64,000 nt of DNA from Plantago major (GCA_026545765.1 CM048839.1:56235177-56299176); one strand, 5' to 3'. Shown: positions 34,464-47,339, numbered from the stretch's first letter. Notes: a model not told the origin generated them from the letters alone. Numbers and translations are program-made.

Positions 34464-35709
34464 TTAAGGCTCCATTTGGTTTGCGAAAACCCAGTCTTAG
34501 AGACGATCCAGGCCCAAAACATCGGGTTTGTTTTGATTTTTGAAGTGGGCTTTCGGAGGGGCTGCTACCCGACTTTGGGCCTCGGTCAGGCACCTGATTG
34601 CCCGAAATTGTCTAGGTGGACTCGAAAAACCAGATTTAGGAAATCCTTGTTTCTGGTGGGCTTCATCTCTAAGCTCAATCCACCTCAACAATCCACAAAT
34701 TATGATCGCATGTGCATATGTCTGAATTTACTTGGTTTTCAATTTTTCAGACCATCCCTTTCCATGTTTAACTTGGTTTTCAATTTTTTGTCAAAAGTGA
34801 CTTGTTAAATGAATTCTTCCCAAAATAGGAAATGTAAAATTTTGGATAGGATATTTTTTATCATACTTCATCACTACAGTTTCGTACCGATAAAATTTCC
34901 TGATTTTATTTGCGGTTGAAGATTACTACTTTGCGGTTTAAGATTATATTTTACTCAAAGTTGGGGACGGTTGACATAAAAATTTTGAGTGTTCCAAATG
35001 TATTGCAAAATAATTTAAATTTGCAGTTTACGATTATATCGTACTAAAAGATTTTAACCAAGGTAGTTCTTATTGGGACGGATGAATTACCGAAGAAATT
35101 TTTATGATGAAACACAAATATTGCAAAGTATGGTAACATCCAATTTTAAGGAAATATATATGTTCGAACGTATGATAATATGGGTAAAAGTAATTCTTTC
35201 TTTATTTATCCGTCTCGTGATTACCTTCCGAATTATACTTTAGCCCTCTAACATATTTCAATTTTACTACGAATTATTATGTAACTATTATATTATTAAT
35301 TTTCAATAAAATCATATAGTCATGAAACTTTAGCGTGTAGTCAAAGTCGGAAGTTATTTTCGGGACGGAAGAATTAGCAAATAACTCCTTCACTTGATTT
35401 TGGAAGACAACAAACCCAAAAATGGGATAAACTTCCTTCTGAAGCAACCTGTAAACACAATCAAATATTGCCAAATTGGGGAATCTTTTCTAGTGTCATC
35501 ATGAATTGGAAGAAAGAAATTCTTCACAATGGTTGTTATTGTATTTTGCAGGCATGAATTCTCACATTTTAACATTTTATTCGATACATTCCTTCTATAA
35601 TTTATATAATTCCACAATTCGTTATTACATTAACTCAAACAATATTTTACGTCTACTTCAATTAGAATTTACAAACTTTTTAAAAAGGACGTATCAACAA
35701 CTCAATACG

Positions 35710-37918
35710 ATGAGAGAGAGAGGGATAGGAGGAGAGAGAAACATCAGAAACCCAACAGTCAGATATCGAGTCAACACAGCGGCAGAGGTCACCGGAAACC
35801 ACCAACCAAATCGGCATCAGAATGGAGATAAGAATCAAGATCAGGACGGATGGACGCTGGTTCAGAATCGACGGAGGAGAAATTGGGAAAGGGAGGAAAG
35901 AACTCGATTGGAAACGATTAACGTCAAATTCATTAATATGTATATCTCAAACTTCCTGGAGGATTGGAATGAGGATGCACTTTAGGATATTCTGCAAAGA
36001 TGGGTGGGTCGTGTAGCCGATGTAACTATTCCGAAAAAAAGGGCAAAGAATGGACAACGCTTTGCGTTTGTGAGATTCAATAGGGTTAGAGATGTGGATG
36101 CTCTAGTTGCTAGAGCAAAAGGGATTTGGATAGGTTTGCATAAACTCCTAGCCAATTTGTCAAGGTTTAATAAAGTTGGGATTACGGACATGGAACCAAG
36201 AACACAAATTCGAACTGGGGACAGAGTAGTAACAGGGGGGCCTAATCGGAATACTTGGAAGAAAAAGGAGGAGGTGATGAATGGGAATCGACAGCAAGTG
36301 AACAAGCAGATTCAGGCACGAGCTGTATGGAAACCACGAGGTGGTGTTAATACACTAAGGGCGACTGAGGAGGAGGCAAGTAACAGAGATAGGAAAAATA
36401 GGGGGGCAGCTCAGGTAAACAAAAATAAAGAAAAGGAAGAAAGGGAGACTGATTGATTGGATAATACTGTAATTGTAAAACCGAAGAAACAGATGGATGA
36501 GACAAAATTACAGGAACTACTGAGAAACAATGGATACCAAGAGATAAAAGTTGTAAGGTTGACTGATGAAAGATGGATAGTGGAGCATAGCAAACATCAG
36601 GATTTCTTGAAGATGCTTGATGATATAGATGTGTGGATGAAGGAAAACTTTACTGAGATTAAACCATGGGAAAAGAGAGATATAAATGGGAAACGTAGAG
36701 TATGGATCAATGTGTATGGAGTTCCACTCCATGGCTGGTCGAAGTTTCGAAACAATTGGAAGGAGTGCGGGAAAAGTAATTGAGATCCACTAAGACACAA
36801 TTGATAGAAAGGATTGTAGGAAAGGATTGGTGTTGTTGGAAACACCAATGTTCGAGGTAATCAGAAAGCGAACATCGATATGCATTATGGGAGAAGTATT
36901 CCCAATCAATTTGGTAGAGGAGATAGGTGAAGCCAATACTTTGAGCATCAGAAATGAAGAAAAACAAATGCATCACAAACTGGAAGGACATAGAGAGGAG
37001 ATCTTTGAAAAATCTTCTGACGAATGTGTGGATGAAGACGATGCTTCAAGTGAGTGGAGTGAAGAGGCGTCAGGGGAAGAGAGGGAGGATGATTTTGATT
37101 AGGACTATGTACCCGAAACACCACTAATGAATGATGGCGAAGATGAGTCCCGGGAGAAGATTGTTGAGAAGGATGCCGTAAGGATGGATGATAGGAGAAA
37201 ACTCGGCGAAATTGAGGACCGAATGGAGGATAATCAAGGAGCAGCAGTTGGCGAAAATGAGACAACAGAGAATAGTGGGAGTAATAAAAGAATTGGAAAC
37301 TCAGAAAGTGAAAGTGAAAAGGAGGAGAGCTCTCTGAATTTGGGTGGCCAGAAAATGTCTCAACAAAAGAGGAAGAAAAAGAGTAAGAGACAAAAGAGAG
37401 CCAAAAAGCTGAATTCTGGAATTGATGAGGAGATGGTTACTGATACTGACCCATTTCAGCTTGGACCTATTGTTGAGAAAATTATGGCAGGTTCCTCTAG
37501 AAGAACAAAGATGCGAACATTAATTCAGAAACATTCAGTTACACAAAGATCAAGATTTGATAAATGGCGTGACTTTGTTAAAGGAATGAGTAGTGGGGGG
37601 AAAGACAATCATGGAGTAATAAGGGGAAAAGTTAGAGGAAAAAGAGGAAGGAAATCAAATAAAAAATAAGTGTTGGTGGATGGAGGTGATATCATCACGG
37701 ATAGTCAGGTTCGACAATGCAACAAACAAGTGGAGAATTTGTCTTGTAGAGAAGAGGCAAAGCAGCTTATGGAAAAAGGAATGGAAGTGGGCTTCTTAAA
37801 TCACAAAGATGGAGAGAAGGTGCTGAAAATATTTATGGAATGGGAGCAAAGGGACCGGCAGTGTCGCAAGAATCAAAATGAGAATTTGGGTATTGGTATG
37901 ACAAGTAGTGGACAATGA
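35710..37918 (+). pseudogene. LINE ORF1 (RNA-binding protein), broken
   Basis: ATG at 35710 opens a frame with an RRM-like domain: VKFINMYISNF (RNP2-like) then RFAFVRF (RNP1-like, about 36062-36082). A TAG at 35983-35985 falls inside the domain and a TGA at 36454-36456 lies later in the same frame. The frame continues with a DUF4283-like region (KRRVWINVYGVPLHGW) to about 36760. After a frameshift near 36780-36827 it reads VLLETPMFEVIRKRT and a long acidic, then Lys-rich tail, with stops at 37100 and 37667. The final TGA (37916-37918) overlaps the ORF2 start as ATGA. ORF1 proteins of plant L1 elements bind the LINE RNA. Confidence 0.8.
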
Positions 37919-40900
37919 AGATGATGTCTTTCAACATAAGAGGGTTGGGGGGTCTCGTGAAGAAGAGAGAGATCAAGGAGATGATTAAAAAAGAAAAACT
38001 TGAATTTGTATGCATTCAAGAGACGAAGAAGGAAAGAGTAGATAAAAAATTAGTAGAATTTTTGTGGAGAAATGAGAGTGTGGATTGGATATTTGCCGGA
38101 TCAAATGGAAGGTCCGGCGGCTTGCTATGCATGTGGAGCACGGATGTGTTTGTGAATGAAATTTTTTGGGGAGAAGAAGGAGCACTAGGGGTGAGAGGGC
38201 GATGGAAAGGGGATAGGGTGGAAATTGTGAATGTATATGCCCCGTGTGTGGATTTGAGGAGGGAAGATCTATGGAACTTACTTGTCAAGAAAATCAAAGG
38301 AGACATTGATGTAAAATGGTGTGTGTGTGTGGCGATTTCAATGCCATACGAAGATTGGAGGAAAAGAAAGGTAGATCTTTTAATGGAGAAAAAAGAAGAA
38401 TGAGGGCGTTTAATGAATTCATATCACAAGCAGATTTGATTGATCTACCTATGACTCGAAGAAAGTTTACATGGTACCGGGATAAGGGCTTTAGTTGTAG
38501 CCGATTGGATAGATTCTTATTCTCGGAAAATTGGATGAAGAGATGGCCGGAATTGATTCAAGTGGAAATTAAGAGGAAGTTGTCGGATCATGCGGCAATC
38601 ATAATAAAGGGAGAAAATCAAGATTGGGGACCAAAACCTTTCCGATTTGTGAATAGTTGGACAAGAGAAAAAGATTTCATGCAAGTGGTAAAAGAGGAAT
38701 GGAAAAAGGATGAAATTGAAGGTTGGGGTGGATATGTGATGAAGGAAAAGCTCAAGAACTTGAAAGTGCAATTGAAAAAATGGAGCAGCAGACAAGTGGG
38801 AAATATAAGTGAAAAAATTGAGGTACTCACGGATTTAGTGGAAAAAGCTGACATTGAATTGGAAGACTGTAATGGAGAATTGACACGTGATAGTGGACAA
38901 ATGGATCAGCAGACTGAAATTAATAATGCAAGCATGCATATTGGGCCGATAATGGGCGTTCGGCATGATGGATTAATGGGGACAGAGAGCATTCTGACTG
39001 GGCCGACAATTTCTGACAGAGAGCAGACTCTGTCTGCGGCTGGAAGCATGGACAGAGTAGTACCATCTGCGAATCTGATGTATGGGACTCTTTCTGGAGT
39101 AATTAGGTAGAGACATGATAATTTGGCTGAATTAAATCGGCTATTGCAAGGGAGGGAGAGCCTTAGAATGCAACAAGCGAAATCCAAGTGGATAAAGGAG
39201 GGAGATGCGAATACAAGATTTTTTCATGGAGTGGTTTCACGAAGAGGAAGATTGAATGGGATAAAGGGAGTCCGAATTGGAAGGAAATGGGTGGAAGAAG
39301 TAAGTGAAGTTAAGGAAGGAATTCGGAGTTTTTTTGAGAAACATTTTGAGTCAAGAGAGATGAAAAATTTCAAAATCATGGGACTCAATTGCAAAAGAAT
39401 TGAGGAGGTTCAAAAAAGAAACCTGGAAAGAGGCTTTGATGAGAATGAAATTAAAAGTGCTATTTGGGATTGTGGCACGGAAAAAAGCCCGGGACCTAAT
39501 GGCTTTGGAAGCCAATTCTTTAGATCGTGTTGGGATGTGGTGAAGGAGGACCTAATCCGGATGTTTGATGAATTCCACAAGCACGGCAAAATTTGCAAAG
39601 GTATGAATACAACTTTCATTACTTTGATTCCTAAGGTGAAGAATCCGGTAAATATTAGTGAGTATAGACCCATTTCTCTTATAAATAGTGTTTATAAAAT
39701 TCTCTCAAAGGTGTTGGCAAATAGACTAGGGAGTGTACTTGATAGTGTAATTGCCGAGAATCAATCGGCTTTCATAGAGGGGAGGAATATTCTTGATGGG
39801 GTCCTTATTGCAAATGAAATTATCAATGAAGCAAAAAAGAAAAAGAAAAGCATTTTCATGCTCAAACTTGATTTTGAAAAAGCTTATGATTCGGTAAATT
39901 GGAATTTTCTCTTAGACATGCTAGTTGAGTTAGGTTTTGGTGCTAATTGGTGTAAATGGATTAGAGAGTGTGTTTCTAGTGTAACAAGCTCGGTGCTAGT
40001 GAATGGAAGTCCGACTAAAGAGTTTAAAATGTCAAGGGGATTGAGACAAGGGGATCCGCTATCTCCTTTTTTGTACTTGATTGTAGCGGAAGGGCTTAGT
40101 CGAATGATGAAAAAAGTGTGTGATTTGGGATTGTACAAACCGGTTTTGGTAGGGACAAAGAACATACCAATGTCTCACCTACAATTTGCGGATGACTCCC
40201 TATTCATGGGAGAAATGTGTAAAGAAAATTTTGTGATAATAAAAAGTGTACTAAGATGTTTTGAATTGGCTTCCGGACTTAAGATAAATTTTGCAAGTAG
40301 CCTCATGGGTTTTGGATGTAACATGGAAAGTCCCGAGGAGTGTGCTAGTTACTTGAATTGTGAAATAGGTTCTTACCCTTTTTCTTATCTAGGCTTGCCA
40401 ATTAGAGATAGGGCTAGAAATAAAAAAATGTGGACAAAAGTGAAAGAAAAATTTGAAAAAAGACTTGGGGTATGGGAGAATAAATTTTTATCACTAGGAG
40501 GAAGAATTGTTTTAACTAAGGCGGTGTTGAATTCACTACCCACTTATTACTTTTCTTTTTTCAAAGCTCCTAATGTGATTATTGATGAACTTGTGAGACT
40601 CCAACGGAATTTTTTGTGGAGTGGAAGTGGGGAAAAAGAAAGAAAAATTGCTTGGGTTAGATGGGAGTTAGTGAGTACCGAAAAAGAAGAGGGTGGCTTG
40701 GGAATAAAAAATTTGAAAGATTTCAATTTGGCCTTGTTGGGAAAATGAGGATGGAAATTACTAGTAGGTGGTAGTGAACTTTGGGTGCGAATTTTAGAGT
40801 CCAAGTATGGGAATTTTTTGGATAATGTGAAGTTGATGGAGAGTAGTGGATCAAGTAGAAATCATTGGTCGGAATGGTGGAGGGACTTAGTTCATGTCAT

Positions 40901-41816
40901 AGGATCTTCCAAGTGGTTTGTGAATAATTGTAAGAGATTAATAGGTGATGGTGGGTGTACGTCTTTTTGGAATGAGACTTGGGGCACGTTGGAAAAAAGC
41001 CTTAAAGAGTTATACCCACGTTTGTATAGATTGGAGACTTGTAAAGATTGTGTAGTGAGAGATAGAGTCAAAAAGATTAATGGAATGCTATATTGTAATT
41101 GGGAATGGTCAAGAAATCTTTTGGATAGAGAAAAGGAATCGGTTAATGAGATTGAGGGTCATGTTAACTCCCTCCTCTTAACCGAGGGCATGAGTGATAA
41201 GTGGATTTGGAAAGGAGAAAATGAGAGTGTTTATTCCACTAAAGATGGGTATAAAAAGATTGATAAGCAAGAGTGTGAGCTAACAATGAAAAAATGGGCA
41301 TTGATTACTTGGAATAAATTAACTCCTTTGAAAGTAAATGCCTTTGTGTGGAAAATGCTTCAAAATAAGATACCTACAAAAGATAATTTGGAAAAAAGAG
41401 GGGTGTTTTTAGGCGTGGGGAATAATGTTTGCAAATTGTGTGATAAAGGGGATATTGAGACTGTATGGCATATTTTTGGAGAGTGTTCATTTGTGAAAAA
41501 AGTATGGGACTTGATTTATGATTGGTTGGGATGTGATAATTTAACTGATGTAAATTTGGAAAAATCTTTGGAAAATCATGTAAATAAGATGAGAAGTGGT
41601 GGGAAATATATTTGGAAAATGATTTGGCATATTAGTGTGTGGTCTATTTGGTTGCGAAGAAATGGAGGGGTTTATCAAGATTGTAAAGATTCTCCTTGGA
41701 ATGTTGTGGATAAAATAAAAATAACTTGTTGGAATTGGCTCAAAGGGAGAGGGAAACTTGGTGAATATAATTGTATGAATTCTTGGCTTCAGCAGCCTGT
41801 GCTCTGTTTCAAATAA
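37915..41816 (+). pseudogene. LINE ORF2: endonuclease, reverse transcriptase, zf-RVT (broken)
   Basis: ATG at 37915. The APE-type endonuclease has SFNIRGLGG, the catalytic-Glu motif CIQETK, VCGDFNA and SDHAAI (38586-38603). A frameshift lies at the GT run 38318-38334, where one extra GT unit relative to the KWCVCGDFNA reading explains it. An insert at 38893-39110 adds a TAG. Reverse transcriptase (39123-40748) has QSAFIEGRNILDG, KLDFEKAYDSVNW, RQGDPLSP and the catalytic FADD (40184-40195). A TGA at 40746-40748 replaces a Trp codon (GK*GWKLL), and the frame goes on through the zf-RVT domain (KVNAFVWKML, CKLCDKGDIETVWHIFGEC) to TAA at 41816. So there are three lesions in an otherwise well-preserved protein. 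Confidence 0.92.
38893..39110. other. Insertion of about 220 bp inside LINE ORF2
   Basis: The expected reading GELTRDNLAELNRLL is interrupted after TRD. The inserted DNA is bounded by GACACGTGATA (38882-38892) and GAGACATGATA (39110-39120), an imperfect duplication. Insert plus duplicated bases is 228 bp, a multiple of three, so the frame is kept, but a TAG occurs at 39108-39110. No clear inverted repeat or A-tail is seen, so its class is unknown. Confidence 0.6.
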
Positions 41817-43112
41817 AAAAAAAATCATTTTTGAGCTGTATAAAGTGGCAGATTTGGAGGCAAGTGTATGTAGGTGGAATCGCTATGTGCGTCTATTTTG
41901 CAGGTCCATGCAGATAAAATTGTGGAGGCTTCAGAGTAAAAGTGTTGAAATTGGAGAGCCAAAGTAATGATAGGTGTGAATGGAATCAAGGAGGAGTGTT
42001 AAAATTCTGGAAACTCACGTGAAGATGCAAGGGTGAGGAACTAAAGGACAAGGGCAAAAAGACAAAGGCCATGATGACAATTTGGAGAGAGAGGACATGG
42101 TGATAGCGAAAAATAGAAGAGGAAGGTAGAGGTAAAGTGCATGGGAAGTGATAAGTAGGAAGTCACACGTTGTTTATTGGAGTAGAATTTTCGGCCTTTA
42201 CTGAATAATGATGCTGTTTCTCTAATGATTTTTTGTCTGAGTTTTGGGCAGTGAATATATCCAGGTTTAGGAGGATCTTGTTTGCAGGAATCATGAGCCA
42301 CTGAAGCACTAGGAGATGGGGTAAGAGACTTGGTACATGGTAGTCATTGCATATTATCGTACCAAGTATTAACTCGAGGAATTAGACCATTGTGATCTAA
42401 TTTTAAATATCTTGAGGATACTCCCTTTTGGTGATGAAAGTTTGGACTAGACCCACTATGGAATTGACGGATAAAGTAAGATGTTAGGACCGTACCTTAA
42501 ATATCTCGCCTATTGCTCTTAGTGAGCATAGGTTGTTAGGGGTATGGCTAATGCACTTACACCTATTTAGTGGATCTTGTCCTTTGGATATGTATCTACC
42601 TTGGAATTGATGGTTTGATGCCCTTGATCACATTTAAAATTTCTTGCCACTTGACTTGAAAGATAGCATAGGATGGAGGAATGTGACTAAGAATGGGTCC
42701 GGAGTGGATCTATGATGCTAGTCATCACCGTTGTCGTGTTGGGCGTGTCCAGATACTATCCAATATCGGTCTTGAGTCGTGAGGATTGATGTATGCGTAT
42801 TCCAAACCAACACGCACAAAAGTGCAGACCTCGGTAAAATAGACACTACCGGTATACTCTATGAATTGACGGTGGCTCTTAATTTTGGATGGATAGGCAT
42901 ACTTGGATTCAGAAAGAAATGGGAGACTTTGCATGCGCAGGAGATGGTATTGGTTAGGGAGATGGACGTAAAACCTCTTGAAGGTTTTAGAGCTTGTATT
43001 GGTGTGGATTTTGATTTGGTATTTCGGTCAATTGACCATGTATTGTGTTGTGAGCATCTCTTATGCTCTTCATGACTATTATTATCAATAAATTTTGCTG
43101 TTTCAAAAAAAA
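41817..43112 (+). other. LINE 3' noncoding region with the conserved motif
   Basis: No gene is seen. The conserved motif (CGTGTTGG at 42735 to the hairpin GCACAAAAGTGC at 42814-42825) lies about 280 bp before the A-tail. Confidence 0.65.
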
Positions 43113-43575
43113 AGAATTTACAAACTTTAGTTAAATTGATGTGAACACTTCAAATAACGACAGAAAAAGTTCTTTTAATTAAATTTTGTTTTATTTTGAT
43201 GTTTAATATTCATCTTAAATTAATGGGGTCAAGTAAAACGAAAATGGTGTTGGTGTCAATTTCTATGTGAAATCGATGAACAGTGCCATAATTGTTAATG
43301 ACTAAATGGATAGAAATTGGTGAAATAAAGGACATTTTGGACATTATAGTTTAATTTCAATATTCTAAACTCTATTTTACACCAAATTCACAAACCAAAT
43401 GGAAGCTTGAATTGGGCTTCAAACAGTATATGAACCCAAAGCCCATCATTATAATTGAAACAAATTGGAGCTTTAAACCTCACTAGCCCCATTTTAAAGC
43501 TCAATTGTTAAATCCAGTTTTGACTTTTTAAGCCTAAAATGAAGCTCAGCCCCGGGCGAACCAAACGGAGCCTAA

Positions 43576-44820
43576 GGGGATATCTGTAGCACTCAATGTC
43601 CATGGAGCAATTTGGTTTTTATCTAGACATTTTTTTCTTTCTAATAAAGTAGGGCCGACAAACACACAAAATTCAAGCCCAAATTCCATTGTCAGTTACT
43701 TTCAACTCAAGTAAACCTAAATCCTCCAGTCGTATGCATCAACCAGAATTCACAACGACAGCTAGACAAGTTAGCACAACATTTAAACATGAGATTGACT
43801 GGACATTGGATTAAGTAGCAACTTGCTAAGTAGGTCCATCTGGGTTTGGTCATGTTGCACATTTAATTTTGTCCCAAGATTTCACTTTTTCCATGTCCAT
43901 ATGTCAGCTGGATTGTGATAAGATGATCGTTTCAACAACTGTAAGCTTATTAGGAGTACCATTCTTGTAGTTGAGCGGCACCCAATTGATGAATGGAACT
44001 TTTATTAATTTGCCGACCTAATTTGCATTTTTAGTGACCCTAGGGGTGGTAAAATGGTTTGGGACCTAATATGGCACAAAGTCTCATGACAGACGGTCTA
44101 TAGTTAATTTATCTAGAGACGTACTATGTTATCAATAAAACAATCCATGTTATTAATCAAAACGTCTATGATGTTTAACGAAATAAGTATCGTTGTAATT
44201 TGAAAAAACACCAACGTTGAGATCATAGGTGTTTTGATTAATAACATTGATGATTTTTTTAATAATATAGGTTGGTCTCTATATAAATTATCTACAGACC
44301 TTCTCTCAGGAGACTTACTCTATATATGGGTGTTGAATTTTTTTAAACAAATTGAAACGCTGAACCATAACCCAAAAAACCAAATCGAAATAAACAAAGT
44401 AAACGATTTGATTCAAATTGTATTATTGTTAATGAAATGAACACCCCCTTCGAGTTATTGTATTTTGCATACCCGGTCAATATCTCAAAATATAACAAAA
44501 TCATTGAGGCGGGTTTTGGAACAAGAAAATTTACTCATGAAACCCAACAGGTTACACAAAGAGTCATCGTTTTTGTTTCTCTCAACTTATTATTCTCTTG
44601 AGATTTTTCTCTCATCCTTCTAGTATTGTAATCATTTTAGTATAGTGTAGTAGATTGCAGACAACAGAGACAGTGATCAAGTTAGAATTTTTTATCATCA
44701 TTTCGTGTGTAAAGTGTAGACACCAAATGTGGAAGTTATTTTATTATTAAGTTAGATTTTCCATGTTTTATTTAATTTTACTACTCTTCTTCAGTATAGT
44801 TCTTCAGTATAGGAGGTGTT
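43576..44820. other. Unassigned DNA with an AGTCTC-family MITE
   Basis: No gene is seen. At 44079-44320 lies a MITE with terminal repeats of the type AAGTCTCATGACAGACGGTCT and TTATCTACAGACC...GGAGACTTACT. Close relatives are at 55327-55545 and, more distantly, 53923-54130. Confidence 0.55.
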
Positions 44821-45339
44821 CTTATGAGAGACTATCTTTAGAGAAAGATATAAAAGACAAATTTTCATTAATTTGCAATTGCTCCAAACAAAAAGCAAGT
44901 TACTAAAAGTACCCCAACCCAACTAAGGGCTAGAAAGTGGATCATTGCAAATGGATTAAACGGATCAATATATATACCTCAATTCTAACCCATATCACAC
45001 ACAAATCTCACAAAACCCTGAAAAATAGAAAAAAAACCATTCTCTCTCTCGAAATATCTTCTCGCCGGAAAAACATTCAAATCAGCTCGAATTTCACCGG
45101 AAACCGCCAGGAATCGGTTACATCTCACCGGAAACTATGAAATCAAGCTCAACAATGAAGAAATCAAGTTCGAAATCATCCCAAACATCACCACGAAGGT
45201 TAGCGAACATTCGATCTGGCTTATGTGACCTAGTTGATATGTTATTGATGTTTATTCGATCAGATTTACATGAAAAATGAGTTGATGAATGATTTTTTTT
45301 TTTTTTTACAATTGTAATTGAAATTTCGATTCAGATCTG

Positions 45340-47082
45340 AAAATTGCGTAACTGTTTTTCAAATGTTCTAGCTAATCTGCGTCATGTCTTGGCCTTTTCA
45401 TGTAATGTTCTTGCTTATTATATGCAAGATGTTCAAATAAACAGAGTACATGAAAATATGCTCGAAAATTGGTGTTTCTACTACGATTTGTTTGTTTATC
45501 CGCCGATCTACTCAAAATATGCTCGTATGTAAGTTTCAACAATGTTTTGATTCTAAAATTAGAATTAATTGATGAATAATTTTTCTTACAATTGTAGTTG
45601 AAATTTGAAAACAAATCTGAAAACCACATAGACAACTGTTCAAATGTTCTAGCTAATCCGTGTAATGTTGTGGCTTATGTCTGTAATGTGATCAGTGATA
45701 TGGAGGAGGTACAAATTAAGTAGAAAATACACATATAACTATTGTGTATTAGACAAATATGTTAAAATCAGTGGTTTATTTCATATGAGTATTGTTCTTA
45801 CTCATATATTTGATGATTTAGTTGACAAATACATGATATTGTTGATTATTTTACTACATTGATGTTTGGTTCGTATTTGTGTAATGTTGTTAATACTACG
45901 TGTAATGTACTGAATGTTGCATGTAATGTTTCTCGTGATGTATGTAATGTTTTCAAAGATATATGATATTGAAAATGTTGTAATGTTATTAATGATGCTT
46001 AATTAAGATGGTCGTAATGTTCTTAACCATGGTCATAATGTTCCTATTCATTTTTCCAATGTTTTGTAATGTTTATAGAAGTGCATAAAATTTTAAACCC
46101 TAATGTCCATAATGATCATGTCATATTGTCCTAGCTTATGTATTTAATGTTCTCGATCTTTCTTCCACTGTTTATGGAAATATATGTAATGTTTCTAGAA
46201 GTACTCGAAATTAAAAAAAAAAATCAATTAGGAGGATATTGGAAGATGGATATCAACGTGATCTACTCGCAATATCACAAGTGTTATGTAGTATTCTTGT
46301 AACGTTATCACTTATATTAGTACACTATATCACTAATGTTCCTTCAATGTTTCGGGTGATAAATGCTTCATCAATCCTGCCTATGCCGACCACAAGTACA
46401 ACAAGTAAAACAACAAAGAGTAGTGAAAATGCTTGACCCTGACTACGTGAAAACGAAAGGCAGAAAAAAAAAAAAAAAAAAAGAGTTTGAAACAAATTCA
46501 AGCGAAAAAGGCCGATCAATACTGAGTTTGGAAGCAAATCTCTAAACGAGCGTCTACTATATAAAAAGTGAATATAACATGATGTAATTGAATATGACAT
46601 GAATGTTCTTACTTATATCTACAATGTTATTGAGTATGACATTTTAAGTATATACACAATGTTTTGAATATGAGATTGATGTTCAAGTATTTCTACATGT
46701 TATTTTATTGTTCCTAGCGATGATTTAAAGTACGCAATATTCTTATCTATTTAAGTAATGTTCACGACTATTTGTGTAATGTTCTCAACTATTTGAGTAA
46801 TGTTCTTAGGTATTTATAAAATATTCTTTACTATTTGATTAATGTTCTCGCATAATTGAGTAATATTCTTATCTATTTGAGTAATGTTCTCCCCTATTTG
46901 AGAATGACGGTTCGTTTATGATTTTGTTTGAAATGGATCTGCTCAATAACCCGACCCAACAACCCGCAAAATTGATTGGAAGTGTGGTAAATTCACCTAT
47001 TTGAGTAATGTTCTTGCCTATTCGAACAATGTTCTTATCTATTTGAGTAATGTTATCGCTTATTTGAGAATGACGGTTCATT
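45340..47082. repeat. Field of degenerate TAATGTTCT repeats
   Basis: Dozens of loosely spaced copies of (G)TAATGTTCT, often with TATTTGAG beside them in the 46750-47060 part, form a low-order, diverged tandem array. A block of about 85 bp around GAAATGGATCTGCTCAATAA (46905-46990) recurs at 47071-47091 plus 50857-50940, split there by the MULE. No stable reading frame is seen. Confidence 0.6.
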
Positions 47083-47091
47083 TCTGATTTG

Positions 47092-47339
47092 CACTAATGT
47101 TAAACGCAACACCTTTTTGGCTAAACGCAACACCAAATATTTGCGTACTTGCCTAAAATGCCCTTAACTCAAAAAAAAATTATAAAATTAACGTAAAATC
47201 GAAATAACTCGTTTACACAAACACAATAACATTAACATGCACGATTGAATACAAGTTACCACAATAAAAACATCGAAAAATTTTCACAATTTTTTTTTTG
47301 GTGAAAAGTGGAAAAAGTTGGGAAATATGTAGAGAAATT

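Larger units (their letters stand above)
35680..43112 (+). mobile_element. Full-length L1-type LINE with target site duplication
   Basis: A 7.4-kb insertion with ORF1, ORF2, a 1.3-kb 3' region, a signal CAATAAA (43086-43092) and an A-tail at about 43105-43112. A perfect 16-bp duplication AGAATTTACAAACTTT flanks it (35664-35679 and 43113-43128). A full 5' end with only about 30 nt before the first ATG makes this a non-truncated copy. Both ORFs are now broken. Confidence 0.95.
34468..43572. mobile_element. PIF/Harbinger-like element split by a LINE
   Basis: The left terminus GGCTCCATTTGGTTTGC (34468-34484) and right terminus GCGAACCAAACGGAGCC (43556-43572) are inverted repeats matching at 15 of 17 positions. 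Each is flanked by TAA (34465-34467 and 43573-43575), the 3-bp TWA duplication typical of PIF/Harbinger and Tourist elements. Subtracting the LINE and its duplication leaves about 1.65 kb. No transposase is visible in 34486-35663 or 43129-43555, so it is non-autonomous. Confidence 0.75.

Noticed and set aside
35506..35709. ATG at 35506 as the LINE ORF1 start
   Set aside because: It lies before the LINE 5' end defined by the target duplication at 35664-35679; the first ATG inside the element is 35710.
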